This document shows positions 26,267 to 35,443 of a stretch of 64,000 nucleotides of DNA, piece by piece. The stretch covers positions 62,001-126,000 of the forward strand of contig JAFQAN010000005.1 of NCBI GenBank assembly GCA_017416915.1, written 5' to 3'. The DNA is from Alistipes sp. Its GTDB lineage: Bacteria > Bacteroidota > Bacteroidia > Bacteroidales > Rikenellaceae. The stretch's first letter is position 1, and each line of letters begins with the position of its first letter. The position numbers and the translations under genes were made by a program. The notes beneath the pieces were generated by a model. The model ran no database searches. It saw only the letters and a list, made by a program, of their open reading frames with translations, and was not told the DNA's origin.

Positions 26267-27904
26267 TTAGAATTTTAATGATCTCCATGTTGCAGTAGAG
26301 GCAGCGCTTGTAGCCACTACGGGATTTTGGGGCTTCTCGTTGGTTAAGAATGCCTCCTTCTTTACATTCTCCTTGATGTACTCAGCAAGTTCACCATAGG
26401 TTACGTTACCCTTTGTCTCCTGCAACTTCTTCAACAAGAAGTAGGTGAACAGACCGTGCTGCTTCTCCTTAAAGGGCATCGCAGTCTCGTCGCCCGATGC
26501 TGCCGAGAATACAACTGTGTTGCCCGAAATAACCTCTTTCTTAGCCTCACGAGCGACGCCACGTGCTGCAACGAGCATCGAGCCATCGCGGTTTGCACCA
26601 GTGAAACAGGCATCCATAAAGTAGGTAACACTCTTTGCATTTGCCGACGCCAATGTCTTATAAAGTTTGTTGAGTGAGTAGCAAGTAGCCGTGTTGGTAC
26701 CCTTGCCATCTGTCGGTATGATATAGGCATCGCCAGTACTCTCATCTGGGATACCGTGTCCACAGTAATAGACAATGACATTGCAGTTATCGAAGATGCT
26801 CATCGCTTGCAACATCTTATCGACACCACCCGCGATAATACCAGCCGTTGCATCTTTGTAGAGCCATACCTGGCGCTCAGGCACACCGAGAGTCTTTATA
26901 CAGTACTCGCGGAACGTCTCACCGTCGTTGAGTGCAAACTGAACATCATCGACAAACTCGTAGTTCTCGTTGGCGATAACAAGGACAAAGGTGTTGTTAG
27001 CCTTCTTGTTTGTTACAGGAATGTTTTTATCTACATCGCTGTTACGCATAGCAGGAGCTGTCGTCGTATTGTTATAATTATTGTTGTTGTACGTAGGCTG
27101 AGTGTATGTCGGCTGTTGGTTATATGTTGGAGCGGGGGTGTTATTTGAGGCGTACTGCTGAGGAGAGACGCCAAACTTAATATTTAGTCGCTCATCAATT
27201 TTACCCAATACGTACTCTACCTTATTAAGTTTTTCCAACTTTTGCTTCTCATTGCCAGCACCAGTTTTTATCTCATATAATGAATTATTTGCACTTGACA
27301 ACAGAGTGTTAATAGTGCCCAATTCTTCTCGATCGGCTGATGAAAGCAGCAACTCCTGCTGTCGGTGAGTTACGTCAATCAATGACTGTTTTGTTGCGTT
27401 GTAATGCGCTGTGACCTCCTCAACCTTGGCGAGGTAATTGCTTTGAGTCGTGACGATCGGAGTTGTTCGTATCGGAGTTGATGGTACAATCTGCTGAGGT
27501 GCATTTGTTGAACTTGCCGCCCAATTGCTTGCTGTTAAAAGTTTACAATTGTTTACTATTTCAGCACCCTCAATAGCATTAAGCATGATTAATTTGACAC
27601 GGGCTTTCCAAACACCCATAGCTACCTGTGCCTCAACATAATATACTCCGCCAGGCTGGGTTTCAAATATCAGCTCTCCATCGTTTTCTGATGAAACCGT
27701 TACCTTGACGTTTCCAGCAGGTACCTCGCAGTGAAAATACTGATTAGACCCCAGCTTTCCGACATTCATATCATTAACATTTACTTGAAACTTTATCATT
27801 GCTCCAAGTATAGATTTTCTTGCAATATATAGAGTTGCATTCTGAGCAGAGAGTTCTGCAACGCTCATAAAGCAGAGAATAAACAGAAGTAAAATCTTTT
27901 TCAT
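26267..27904 (-). CDS. Exported caspase-like (C14) peptidase
   Basis: The 545-aa protein has a signal peptide (residues 1-21). A beta-rich domain follows (residues ~22-115), then a possible coiled coil (~155-235), an Asn/Gln/Thr-rich linker (~245-285) and a C-terminal caspase domain. The catalytic dyad is present: histidine in YYCGHG (H383) and cysteine in FMDACFTG (C433). Family members cut after Arg/Lys or Asp; the specificity here is not known. The linker before the catalytic domain is a plausible self-cleavage region. It lies 1 bp behind the DUF4384 gene. Confidence 0.9.
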   Translation of the reverse strand: MKKILLLFILCFMSVAELSAQNATLYIARKSILGAMIKFQVNVNDMNVGKLGSNQYFHCEVPAGNVKVTVSSENDGELIFETQPGGVYYVEAQVAMGVWKARVKLIMLNAIEGAEIVNNCKLLTASNWAASSTNAPQQIVPSTPIRTTPIVTTQSNYLAKVEEVTAHYNATKQSLIDVTHRQQELLLSSADREELGTINTLLSSANNSLYEIKTGAGNEKQKLEKLNKVEYVLGKIDERLNIKFGVSPQQYASNNTPAPTYNQQPTYTQPTYNNNNYNNTTTAPAMRNSDVDKNIPVTNKKANNTFVLVIANENYEFVDDVQFALNDGETFREYCIKTLGVPERQVWLYKDATAGIIAGGVDKMLQAMSIFDNCNVIVYYCGHGIPDESTGDAYIIPTDGKGTNTATCYSLNKLYKTLASANAKSVTYFMDACFTGANRDGSMLVAARGVAREAKKEVISGNTVVFSAASGDETAMPFKEKQHGLFTYFLLKKLQETKGNVTYGELAEYIKENVKKEAFLTNEKPQNPVVATSAASTATWRSLKF

Positions 27905-27905
27905 T

Positions 27906-28751
27906 TTAATTAGCTTTTATCTCTAAAATTTTTGTTATCACAGACATATACTCGTCTCTAACACGGTTTTTGTTGAGCCACTTATCAAAGCTCTCTATGT
28001 CGAGTTCTGGAAGAAACTCACCACGGTCCGTAAGAGGCATATAGAATTCGTTTGTTGAAAAGATGATTATTAATCTATTGTGGTCAATCTCACGGTCTGT
28101 GGTGAGTATAGTCTCTTCGCGGTATGGATACGTCGAATCTTGTGTCGAAAGGAAGATATACTCCTCCTTATTCGATACTTCACGAGACGTCCCATCCGCA
28201 GTCTCATAGGGTAGTAGGCAGTATGCTTGCTCCACGTTGTCGTCGATAAGAAATATTGCAATATAGCCCTTTTTCGAGGTGCGAAAGCGCACTGCAAAGC
28301 GGTCGTTATTGCGAAAAACCTCGCTTTCAACGCCATTGCACAACGTTGAAATCTCCAAATCGTACTCAGCATTTACACGCTCACGAACTTTTCCCTCAAC
28401 CTTAGCGGTAACGACCAACATCCCATCGTCGTAGTTAATAACAATGACAGGCTCTTTGGTGTCTGCCAACCAATCTCCCTTAACCTCGGTTAGGCCGATT
28501 GACGAGAACTTCGACGATGATTCGGTATCGCTATTGACAACTGACGAGGTGTTGGTTTGCGATATGTTTGTGCCAAACTCCGCAGCGATAGCCTCAATCT
28601 TAGCGCGTTCGATAGCTGTGCGTTTTGCTTGCTCCAACGACACATTCTCAGGGGCGTAGTAGGTATATTCGCCACTGATAGTCTGTACGCGCTGCGCTGA
28701 TACGACGCTTACACAGACCAACGACAATAGGAGTAATACTGCGCGTTTCAT
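27906..28751 (-). CDS. Exported DUF4384 domain protein
   Basis: The 281-aa product has a signal peptide (residues ~1-19, VVSAQ). Residues ~20-125 resemble an LPP20/FlgT-like N-terminal fold (SLEQAKRTAIERAKIEAIAAEFGT). Residues ~140-235 form a DUF4384 domain (FRTSKKGYIAIFLIDDNVEQAYCLLPYE, IFSTNEFYMP). DUF4384 often occurs fused or next to caspase, kinase or other signalling domains. It overlaps the upstream gene by 1 nt. A role as an envelope partner of the caspase-like protein is inferred. Confidence 0.85.
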   Translation of the reverse strand: MKRAVLLLLSLVCVSVVSAQRVQTISGEYTYYAPENVSLEQAKRTAIERAKIEAIAAEFGTNISQTNTSSVVNSDTESSSKFSSIGLTEVKGDWLADTKEPVIVINYDDGMLVVTAKVEGKVRERVNAEYDLEISTLCNGVESEVFRNNDRFAVRFRTSKKGYIAIFLIDDNVEQAYCLLPYETADGTSREVSNKEEYIFLSTQDSTYPYREETILTTDREIDHNRLIIIFSTNEFYMPLTDRGEFLPELDIESFDKWLNKNRVRDEYMSVITKILEIKAN

Positions 28752-29431
28752 TACCTCTTATTAAGACCAAGCAATCCGTTTACCTTCTCCACTAAGTCGC
28801 TGCCCTTCTTCTTCAAGTCCTCGCGCATAGCAGCCTCGGCAGCCTGCTTTGCCATCTCCGCGTTATAGAAAATCAATACACGAACCTCCTTATTTTTCTT
28901 ATTTACATCACGATACATCTCTACAACGGTGATGACGCGACCGAGATTTTGAGCAACCAAATTGACTGCACCCATAGCGGTCTCAGTCGTCGAAACAGCC
29001 TCTTCGTGACTAAGTTGATTATTACCAACGGCATTCTCAACAAGTGCCGCAACCTCTGTTTGAATATTTCCGGCAAGATTAATCTTAGCGAGGTTTAATG
29101 CTGACATCTTGGCTGCATCGTAGTTACCGCCAAGCGACTGTGCATCACCCTTAATGTAGCGAGGAAAGCCGTAATCGTCAATCTCGTACTGCATCTTATA
29201 AGAGCGCTCCAACTGCTTCTCGATGGGGAGTGCTCCTGGTGCAGCCTTCCAACCCTCCTTTGCAAGAGCCTTGGCCTCCTTCTTAACGGTCTTATCAACC
29301 TTTGAATTAAGCTCTGACTCTGCCATTTTAGACATCGCTTTGCGCTCCTTCATCAACTCCTTGTAGTCCTGAGCATACGACGGCATAGCAATAGCGCATG
29401 CCAACGCTACGACAACAAATAGCTTTTTCAT
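28751..29431 (-). CDS. Exported LPP20-like protein
   Basis: The 226-aa product has a signal peptide (AMPSYAQ, cleavage near residue 20), a Lys/Glu-rich helical part and a domain in which AAKMSALNLAKINLAGNIQTEV and VVEMYRDVNKKNKEVRVLIFYN match the LPP20/FlgT-N pattern. It is the first gene of the four-gene operon; start and stop codons overlap those of the DUF4384 gene. A helix GCTTGC/GCAAGC (29456-29474) and the long rod RNA lie directly upstream. The function is unknown. Confidence 0.82.
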   Translation of the reverse strand: MKKLFVVVALACAIAMPSYAQDYKELMKERKAMSKMAESELNSKVDKTVKKEAKALAKEGWKAAPGALPIEKQLERSYKMQYEIDDYGFPRYIKGDAQSLGGNYDAAKMSALNLAKINLAGNIQTEVAALVENAVGNNQLSHEEAVSTTETAMGAVNLVAQNLGRVITVVEMYRDVNKKNKEVRVLIFYNAEMAKQAAEAAMREDLKKKGSDLVEKVNGLLGLNKR

Positions 29432-29482
29432 AATTATTTAAGTTTTCGCGCTTGCGGACTCCGTGGCAAGCTATTAAAATAA

Positions 29483-29679
29483 GAAAGTGTGGAGTCGATT
29501 AGTCTATCTTTCGGAGGCTCTGGTAAGCCTAAGCACAAATAAACAATACCCCACACTCGTATTGAGTACGGGGTATGGACACCCCAAACTATACAATACG
29601 GAGTGACGAGTGTGTTGCTTTCCCTTGTGCTTTTGAAATTTACCAGATTTCCGAAAGGGATAAAAGCTAATACACTTTC
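29483..29679 (-). ncRNA. Rod-shaped ~197-nt RNA candidate, possibly 6S-like
   Basis: Nested complementary segments span the whole element: GAAAGTGT (29483-29490) with ACACTTTC (29672-29679); ATTAG (29498) with CTAAT (29667); CTTTCGGA (29508) with TCCGAAAG (29650); CTGGTAA (29520) with TTACCAG (29640); AAGCACAA (29531) with TTGTGCTT (29625); a 13/10-nt central bubble; CACACTCG (29552) with CGAGTGTG (29607); GTATTG with CAATAC; and a GGGGT/ACCCC tip. Size and central bubble resemble 6S RNA. The minus strand is favoured because -7-like boxes (29725-29732, 29700-29707) lie on that strand after the fabD terminator. It could instead be the leader of the caspase operon. Confidence 0.6.
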
Positions 29680-29822
29680 ATCTAAAAAATATGTCGTTAC
29701 AAATAATAATATCTGTAATTAATGCAAATATACAAATAATTTATGAGTTGAGTATAATTATCACGGAAAATTTTAATAAATCTCTGCAAAAATGGTTACC
29801 ATATATAATATATAGTAAAAAA

Positions 29823-29846
29823 GGATGTCGGCAACCACCGACATCC
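29823..29846 (-). terminator. Terminator of fabD
   Basis: GGATGTCGG/CCGACATCC, the same stem as the terminator at 25758, followed by TTTTTT on the minus strand. It ends the fabD transcript. Confidence 0.9.
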
Positions 29847-29899
29847 TCGATTATATATATTCTTAGGTATGTATGAGACCGTTTTGCCTCGATTGCCGC

Positions 29900-30781
29900 C
29901 TACAACGTAGCGACAGACTCCGCCTTGACCTCCTTGCTAACCTTCGTTACAAGACCCTGCAATACTGTGCCAGGACCAATCTCGGTAAACTCGGTTACGC
30001 CGTCCTCGACCATCTTCTCGACAATCTGAGTCCAGCGCACAGGGGCGGTAAGCTGTGCGATAAGGTTCTTTTTGATAGACTCTGCGTCGGTATATGGCTG
30101 AGCATCAACATTCTGATATACGGGGCATACGGGCGTCATAAAGTTCGCCTCGGCGATAGCTGCCTCCAACTCCTGACGTGCAGGCTCCATAAGGGGCGAG
30201 TGGAAGGCGCCACCAACAGGCAGACGTAAAGCACGGCGAGCGCCCGCCTCTTTGAGCTTAACGCAGGCTGCATCGACAGCCTCCTCCGAACCCGAGATGA
30301 CGAGCTGTCCAGGGCAGTTGTAGTTCGCACCAACGACAACGCCATCAATCGAGGCACACACCTCCTCAACACTCTTGTCGTCCAAGCCGAGTACGGCAGC
30401 CATACCACCAGGCTGCTGCTCGCAACACTTCTGCATCGCCATAGCGCGCTTTGATACGAGTTTCAAGCCATCCTCGAACGACAATGCTCCCGCTGCAACC
30501 AGTGCCGAGAACTCGCCGAGCGAGTGTCCTGCAACGGCGTCGGGCTTGATGCCGAGTGCCTTAGCCAAAACTACCGAGTGGAGGAACACGGCAGGTTGTG
30601 TAACTTTTGTCTGCTTCAACTCCTCGGGAGTGCCTGCAAACATAATATCGGTAATACGGAAGCCGAGAATCTCGTTCGCCTGTTCGAACATCGCCTTAGC
30701 CTCAGCGTTGTTCTCGTAAATATCCTTACCCATGCCAACAGCCTGTGAGCCTTGACCAGGGAAGACGTATGCATGTTTCAT
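29900..30781 (-). CDS. fabD: Malonyl-CoA-ACP transacylase
   Basis: FabD loads malonyl groups onto acyl carrier protein for fatty acid synthesis. From the ATG at 30781 the product is 293 aa, starting MKHAYVFPGQGSQAVGMG. The catalytic serine is in GHSLGEFSALVAAG (around residue 88). The GGAFHSPLM motif holds the catalytic histidine and QNVDAQPY is also typical. An in-frame start 66 bp upstream is rejected because its extension has no family similarity and lies at or before the expected transcript start. It has its own promoter and terminator. Confidence 0.97.
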   Translation of the reverse strand: MKHAYVFPGQGSQAVGMGKDIYENNAEAKAMFEQANEILGFRITDIMFAGTPEELKQTKVTQPAVFLHSVVLAKALGIKPDAVAGHSLGEFSALVAAGALSFEDGLKLVSKRAMAMQKCCEQQPGGMAAVLGLDDKSVEEVCASIDGVVVGANYNCPGQLVISGSEEAVDAACVKLKEAGARRALRLPVGGAFHSPLMEPARQELEAAIAEANFMTPVCPVYQNVDAQPYTDAESIKKNLIAQLTAPVRWTQIVEKMVEDGVTEFTEIGPGTVLQGLVTKVSKEVKAESVATL

Positions 30782-30834
30782 ATCATAGAGTTTTAAGGGG
30801 CTGACGCCCACATTAATACCAAATAAAATCGCGG

Positions 30835-30864
30835 CAAAGGTACACATTATTTTTCAAACGACAA
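30835..30864 (-). promoter_or_regulatory. Promoter for fabD
   Basis: On the minus strand TTG (30864-30862) and TACCTTTG (30842-30835) are separated by 19 bp. The expected transcript start is about 30828, leaving a ~45-nt leader. Confidence 0.75.
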
Positions 30865-30887
30865 AATGGCGGTTTTGTGTTGCCTAT

Positions 30888-31388
30888 TTACCAATTTGTG
30901 GTGTTGCCTTTAATCGTGTTAAGCACATTTTCAATCGTCTCATAATCATAGCCTAACGACAGACCATAACGTATCAACTTGGCGCGAAACTCGTAGTCGT
31001 TCGATGCCTTAATACTCTTTGCCTTGCGGCTGAGACGGTCGGCAAGATGGTCGGCAAGTGCTTCGTTGTCGATTTGTTGTAGGGCATCGTCTATAATGCT
31101 CTGCGCTACACCCTTTTGTCGCAGGTTGATGGCAATCTTTCGGGCGCCCCATCCTGCAAGGCGAGACTTGTCGCGCACGTAGGCGTCGGCATAGCGTCTA
31201 TCGTCGATAAAACGTTGTTCGATAAGCGTTTGAAGCACCCTCTGGCGGTCGCACTCGGCTACGCCCCACGTGCGCATAAGGCGTAGGGCGTAGCCCGACG
31301 AGCGCTCGGCGCGAGCCGCTAAGCGCATAAGCGACTGCAACGCCTCGTCTGCCGTCTTCGTTTTGCGCTCACGTGGCGCAGGGGTCAT
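30888..31388 (-). CDS. recX: RecX family regulatory protein
   Basis: RecX binds and limits RecA filaments. The start at 31388 gives 166 aa and an ATGA overlap with prmC; an in-frame ATG at 31415 is also possible. The protein has the three-helix repeats of RecX: SSGYALRLMRTWGV, IEQRFIDDRRYADAYVRDKSRL, WGARKIAINLRQKGVAQSII and the C-terminal FRAKLIRYGLSLGYDYETI. recA is not in this window. Confidence 0.93.
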   Translation of the reverse strand: MTPAPRERKTKTADEALQSLMRLAARAERSSGYALRLMRTWGVAECDRQRVLQTLIEQRFIDDRRYADAYVRDKSRLAGWGARKIAINLRQKGVAQSIIDDALQQIDNEALADHLADRLSRKAKSIKASNDYEFRAKLIRYGLSLGYDYETIENVLNTIKGNTTNW

Positions 31389-32242
31389 CTCACGGTCGAA
31401 CTCATTGTGGCGCATATCATACGGGGTTTATCAAGAAAGTCGTGGCGTAGGGTAACATCAGTATAGCCCTCTGCGCGTAGCATCGCCGACATATCATCGG
31501 CAAGGGTTTCGTATATCTCGAAATAGAGTTTGCCCCCATTGGTGAGCATCTTACGTCCGTTGCGGGCGATAGAGCGATAGAAGATTAGTGGGTCGTCGTC
31601 GGGTACGAAGAGCGCCTCCGATGGCTCGTGTAGCGTAACGTTGGGGCGCATCGCCACCCTGTCCGACGTGGGAATATAGGGTGGGTTAGAGACTATAACA
31701 TCGAGCTTCGTTGGAACGACTGTCGAGAGGTCAGAGAGTGCGTCGCCCTCGATAAACTTTACCTCGGGGGCATAGCGCTCGGCGTTGTAACGTGCCTGCA
31801 TAAGTGCTGCGGGCGACTTGTCGATAGCCCACACGCGACTACCCGCTATGCGGCGCGCAAGGGCGATGGCGATACAGCCGCTACCTGTGCCTACATCCAA
31901 AATGGTGGCATTGCAGGGTGTCTCCGCTGCCACCCAACGCACAAGCTCCTCGGTCTCAGGACGCGGCACAAGCACACCTTCTGAGACGTTGAGGGTCATA
32001 TCGTCAAACGTCGTATGCCCGATGATATACTGTACGGGACGCCACGCGCGAAGGTCGGCGATAATGGCGTCGAGGTTGTCGATATGTAGCGGAGCGGATG
32101 GCTCTACAAGAAGGTCGTTGCGCGTGATGCCGCCACACTCCGTGATGATAAGCTCGGCGATGCTACGTGCCTCGCAATCATCATTGTAAAGCTCGTGTGC
32201 AGCGTCATACAGCAGACCATATATTTCGCGACGTGATGCCAT
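31385..32242 (-). CDS. prmC: Peptide chain release factor N5-glutamine methyltransferase
   Basis: PrmC methylates the glutamine of the GGQ motif in release factors RF1 and RF2. The 285-aa protein has the N-terminal helical domain, the AdoMet-binding ATILDVGTGSGCIAIALA (residues ~110-127) and the catalytic NPPYIP motif. It starts 2 bp after the aroC stop and overlaps recX. Confidence 0.96.
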   Translation of the reverse strand: MASRREIYGLLYDAAHELYNDDCEARSIAELIITECGGITRNDLLVEPSAPLHIDNLDAIIADLRAWRPVQYIIGHTTFDDMTLNVSEGVLVPRPETEELVRWVAAETPCNATILDVGTGSGCIAIALARRIAGSRVWAIDKSPAALMQARYNAERYAPEVKFIEGDALSDLSTVVPTKLDVIVSNPPYIPTSDRVAMRPNVTLHEPSEALFVPDDDPLIFYRSIARNGRKMLTNGGKLYFEIYETLADDMSAMLRAEGYTDVTLRHDFLDKPRMICATMSSTVR

Positions 32243-32244
32243 AA

Positions 32245-33225
32245 CTAACGCATTGACAGCTCGGCAAGGGCAAGGGCTACCATCGCCTCGACAACCACGG
32301 CGGCACGGCGTGCTATGCAGACGTCGTGGCGACCTGTGATAGTCAGCGGCTCGATAGCGGCGTGGCTGAAATTATAGGTATTTTGCGGACGCGAGATGCT
32401 TGCCGTGGGCTTGATGGCAACGCGTACGACGAGATCATTGCCGTTGGTGATGCCGCCATTGATGCCCCCCTCGTTGTTAGTGGCGGTATGCCCTTCGGCG
32501 TCTATGATAGCGTCATTGCGCTCTGAGCCACGTTTCAACGTGCCAGAGAAGCCATCGCCAAACTCGACACCCTTGACGGCGGGGATGCTAAATAGCAGGT
32601 GTGATATGATGCTCTCGGCTGAGTCGAAGAATGGCTCGCCAAGGAGTGCTGGTACACCCGTGGCGCGACACTCGACAATGCCTCCGAGCGAGTCGCCCGT
32701 GAGGCGCGCCTCCTCGATAAGCGTCTCGATGCGGTCGGGGTCGCTCTCGCCGCCAATGCTTACCACACGTGTCGAGAACCGCGTGTCGGAGAGTAGCTGC
32801 TTGGCGATAACGCCCACAGCAACTAATGGCAAGGTCATACGTCCCGAGGCTATGCCTCCACCCGCAAGGTTGTAACTCTCGCCATACTTGCGCTTCTGCA
32901 CAAGGTCGGCGTGTGAGGGGCGAGGATGCTCTTCGAATTGGCTGTAATCGCTCGAACGGATGTTGCTGTTCTGAAAATGTAGCGTAACCCTGTCGCCCGT
33001 AGTGCAGTGCGTCTCGGCATCTACGCCTAAGAGAGTGACGGTGTCGCTCTCGACGCGGCGGGTTTCGCCAACCTTTGTGGGGCGGCGGCGCTCGATGTCG
33101 TCGCTGAAAAGGTCGGCTGTAAGGCTGATGCCTGCGGGGAGTCCCTCGACAGTAGCGCCAACGCCTTCACCGTGCGACGAGCCAAATATCGTAACGCGCA
33201 ACTTACTTCCGAACAAATTGCTCAT
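32245..33225 (-). CDS. aroC: Chorismate synthase
   Basis: AroC converts EPSP to chorismate, the last step of the shikimate pathway. From ATG 33225 the product is 326 aa, a little short of the usual ~350-360. Motifs include FGSSHGEGVGATVEGLPAG, RRRPTKVGETRR, EEHPRPSHADL, GGGIASGRMT, KGVEFGDGF and the NNEGGINGGITNG stretch. It starts 2 bp after aroA ends, so the two steps are encoded in tandem. Confidence 0.96.
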   Translation of the reverse strand: MSNLFGSKLRVTIFGSSHGEGVGATVEGLPAGISLTADLFSDDIERRRPTKVGETRRVESDTVTLLGVDAETHCTTGDRVTLHFQNSNIRSSDYSQFEEHPRPSHADLVQKRKYGESYNLAGGGIASGRMTLPLVAVGVIAKQLLSDTRFSTRVVSIGGESDPDRIETLIEEARLTGDSLGGIVECRATGVPALLGEPFFDSAESIISHLLFSIPAVKGVEFGDGFSGTLKRGSERNDAIIDAEGHTATNNEGGINGGITNGNDLVVRVAIKPTASISRPQNTYNFSHAAIEPLTITGRHDVCIARRAAVVVEAMVALALAELSMR

Positions 33226-33227
33226 AT

Positions 33228-34490
33228 CTATTTCGCGGCTTTTAACATTTCGAGATCCTCGAAGAACGAGGGATAGCTCTTTGCGACGCACTCCGAATTG
33301 CCTATTTCGAGCGGACGCTCCATACGCAACGATGTAACGGCAAGCGACATAGCTATACGGTGGTCATCGTGGCTATCCACCTCCGCCCAGCGAGGCTCGC
33401 CACCCACGATACGCATCACATTTTCGTCGTAGTCAAGCTCGATGTCGATGCCCAACTTGCGATACTCCTCGGTAAGCACCTCGCCGCGATCGCTCTCCTT
33501 GCCTCTAAGGCGCTCAATGCCGTAGATGGTGGTCATACCCTCGGCAGCTGCGGCAAGTGCCACAAGCGCGGGAAAGAGGTCGGGGCAGTGTGTGGCGTCG
33601 AACGAGAAGGCGCTAAGGGGTCGTTGAGCAACGGTTATAGAGTCGCTCTCGATGATGATTGATGCGCCAGCGCGCTCCAAGGCACGACATATCGCCGTGT
33701 CGGCTTGTAGCGACAGCGTGGAGATATTGCGTACGGTAACCTCGCCTGCGATGGCGGCGGCAACCATGATGATAGCCGCAGCGCTCCAATCGCTCTCGAT
33801 GGTGTAATCGACAGCCGTGTAGCGCTGATTGCCCTCGATGAAGAACTCCGTGTAGTCGCCCTCGTTATACATAACCTCGCCGCCGAAGCGTTTAATCGTC
33901 GCCAGGGTCATATCAATATAGGGTGTAGATACAGCACCACGAACGCTGACCGTCGTGTCCTCCTGAGCCATAGGTAGTGCCAAGAGCAGACCTGTGATAA
34001 ACTGCGACGACATACTGCCATCGACCGTTACGCGTCCACCGCGCATCGGTCCTCGCACCTCGATAGGTAGGCGTCCGCCACCGTCGCGCACCTCGACGCC
34101 GAGTGATTTCAGTGGCTCAATCATCATCGACATTGGACGATGACGCAGCGTACCCTCGCCCTCGACGGTTATCGAGCTGCCGTTAAGCGCGGCGATAGGG
34201 GTAAACAGGCGGGCAGCGAGGCCGCTCTCGCCGACGTTGAGTCGTTTGGTTTGTGGGCTGAGACCACCCTCAATAGCGAGGGTGTTGTCGTCGATAATCT
34301 CGACCTTGGCACCTAATGCCTCGATAGCGGCTATTGCCGAGCGTGTGTCTTTGCACAGCTCGATGCCGCGTAGCGTGGTGCGCCCCGAGGCTAAGAGTGC
34401 TGCGGCAAGCGCGCGCTGAGCATAACTCTTCGAACAGGGCGGCGTCAGTGTGCCGTATATACGATTGTCAAGGGGAATATCACTCTCCAT
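33228..34490 (-). CDS. aroA: 3-phosphoshikimate 1-carboxyvinyltransferase (EPSP synthase)
   Basis: AroA joins shikimate 3-phosphate and phosphoenolpyruvate. The 420-aa length is normal. Motifs are PPCSKSYAQRALAAALLASG at the N-terminus, VGESGLAARLFTPIAAL, DGSMSSQFITGLLLALP, RGKESDRG and DSHDDHRIAMSLAV. It is followed by aroC and preceded, 11 bp away, by lptB, in one minus-strand operon. Confidence 0.96.
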   Translation of the reverse strand: MESDIPLDNRIYGTLTPPCSKSYAQRALAAALLASGRTTLRGIELCKDTRSAIAAIEALGAKVEIIDDNTLAIEGGLSPQTKRLNVGESGLAARLFTPIAALNGSSITVEGEGTLRHRPMSMMIEPLKSLGVEVRDGGGRLPIEVRGPMRGGRVTVDGSMSSQFITGLLLALPMAQEDTTVSVRGAVSTPYIDMTLATIKRFGGEVMYNEGDYTEFFIEGNQRYTAVDYTIESDWSAAAIIMVAAAIAGEVTVRNISTLSLQADTAICRALERAGASIIIESDSITVAQRPLSAFSFDATHCPDLFPALVALAAAAEGMTTIYGIERLRGKESDRGEVLTEEYRKLGIDIELDYDENVMRIVGGEPRWAEVDSHDDHRIAMSLAVTSLRMERPLEIGNSECVAKSYPSFFEDLEMLKAAK

Positions 34491-34501
34491 ATACTATCTT
34501 T

Positions 34502-35356
34502 CTAAAAGTCGTCATCCTCGTCGTCATCCTCCTTCTCGTGGACGTATCCCATTGCGCGCAATGCCTCCTCGCGTTCTGCCTCCTCGCGCTCCTTACGCTC
34601 ACGCATCATCTGTGGTGAGGTGCGTAGCTCGAAGTTGCGACCAAGATACACCTTACGCACCATCTCATCGTTGGCAAGGTCTTCGGCAGTACCCGTTTTG
34701 AGAATCTTGCCCTCGTAGAGGAGATATGTACGGTCGGTAATTGCCAATGTCTCATCTACGTTGTGGTCGGTGATGATAACGCCGATGTTGCGGTCTTTGA
34801 GTGTGCCAACGATGCTCTGAATATCCTCTACGGCGATAGGATCGACACCCGCAAAGGGCTCGTCAAGTAGGATAAATGCAGGGTTGATAGCCACGGCACG
34901 TGCTATCTCGGTACGACGACGCTCGCCACCCGAGAGCTGATTACCATAGCTTTTGCGCACCTTCTGCAAGCGGAACTCCTCGATAAGCTGTTCGCATCGC
35001 TCCCTCTGATATTGGCGCGAATACTTTGTCATCTCCAAAACGGCGCGGATATTGTCCTCGACCGTTAGGTGGCGAAATACCGACGCCTCCTGTGCCAAGT
35101 AGCCGACACCCATCTGCGCACGACGATATACAGGCTCGCCCGTAATATCGGTTATCTTGCCGTTGTCGTCTTCGAGGAAAATACGCCCCTCGTTGGGCTT
35201 AATAAGACCTACAATCATATAGAATGTCGTGGTCTTGCCAGCACCGTTAGGACCCAGCAAACCGACAATCTCGCCCTGATTAACGTCGATAGAGACGTGG
35301 TTTACGACAGTGCGTGATTTATAGGATTTTACCAATTCGCTTGTGAAAAGTCGCAT
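34502..35356 (-). CDS. lptB: LPS export ABC transporter ATP-binding protein
   Basis: LptB powers extraction of lipopolysaccharide from the inner membrane with LptFG. The protein has Walker [15 protein letters not shown] (around residues 35-48), the signature [14 protein letters not shown], Walker [13 protein letters not shown] and the switch histidine in ITDHNVDET. At 284 aa it is ~40 residues longer than the E. coli protein; the tail after residue ~240 is Glu/Lys/Asp-rich and ends EDDDEDDDF. It heads the lptB-aroA-aroC-prmC-recX series and is divergent from recQ. Confidence 0.94.
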   Translation of the reverse strand: MRLFTSELVKSYKSRTVVNHVSIDVNQGEIVGLLGPNGAGKTTTFYMIVGLIKPNEGRIFLEDDNGKITDITGEPVYRRAQMGVGYLAQEASVFRHLTVEDNIRAVLEMTKYSRQYQRERCEQLIEEFRLQKVRKSYGNQLSGGERRRTEIARAVAINPAFILLDEPFAGVDPIAVEDIQSIVGTLKDRNIGVIITDHNVDETLAITDRTYLLYEGKILKTGTAEDLANDEMVRKVYLGRNFELRTSPQMMRERKEREEAEREEALRAMGYVHEKEDDDEDDDF

Positions 35357-35443
35357 CTTTTTTTTGCTAATTTTTCACAAAGTTATTACTATTTTTCAAA
35401 AAAATATATTATATTTGGGTAAATTTTTTCAATTACGAAAATT

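Noticed and set aside
29483..29679. Inverted-repeat transposable element
   Set aside because: There is no target-site duplication that I can see, only one copy in the window, and the many bulges and a central bubble fit a structured RNA better.
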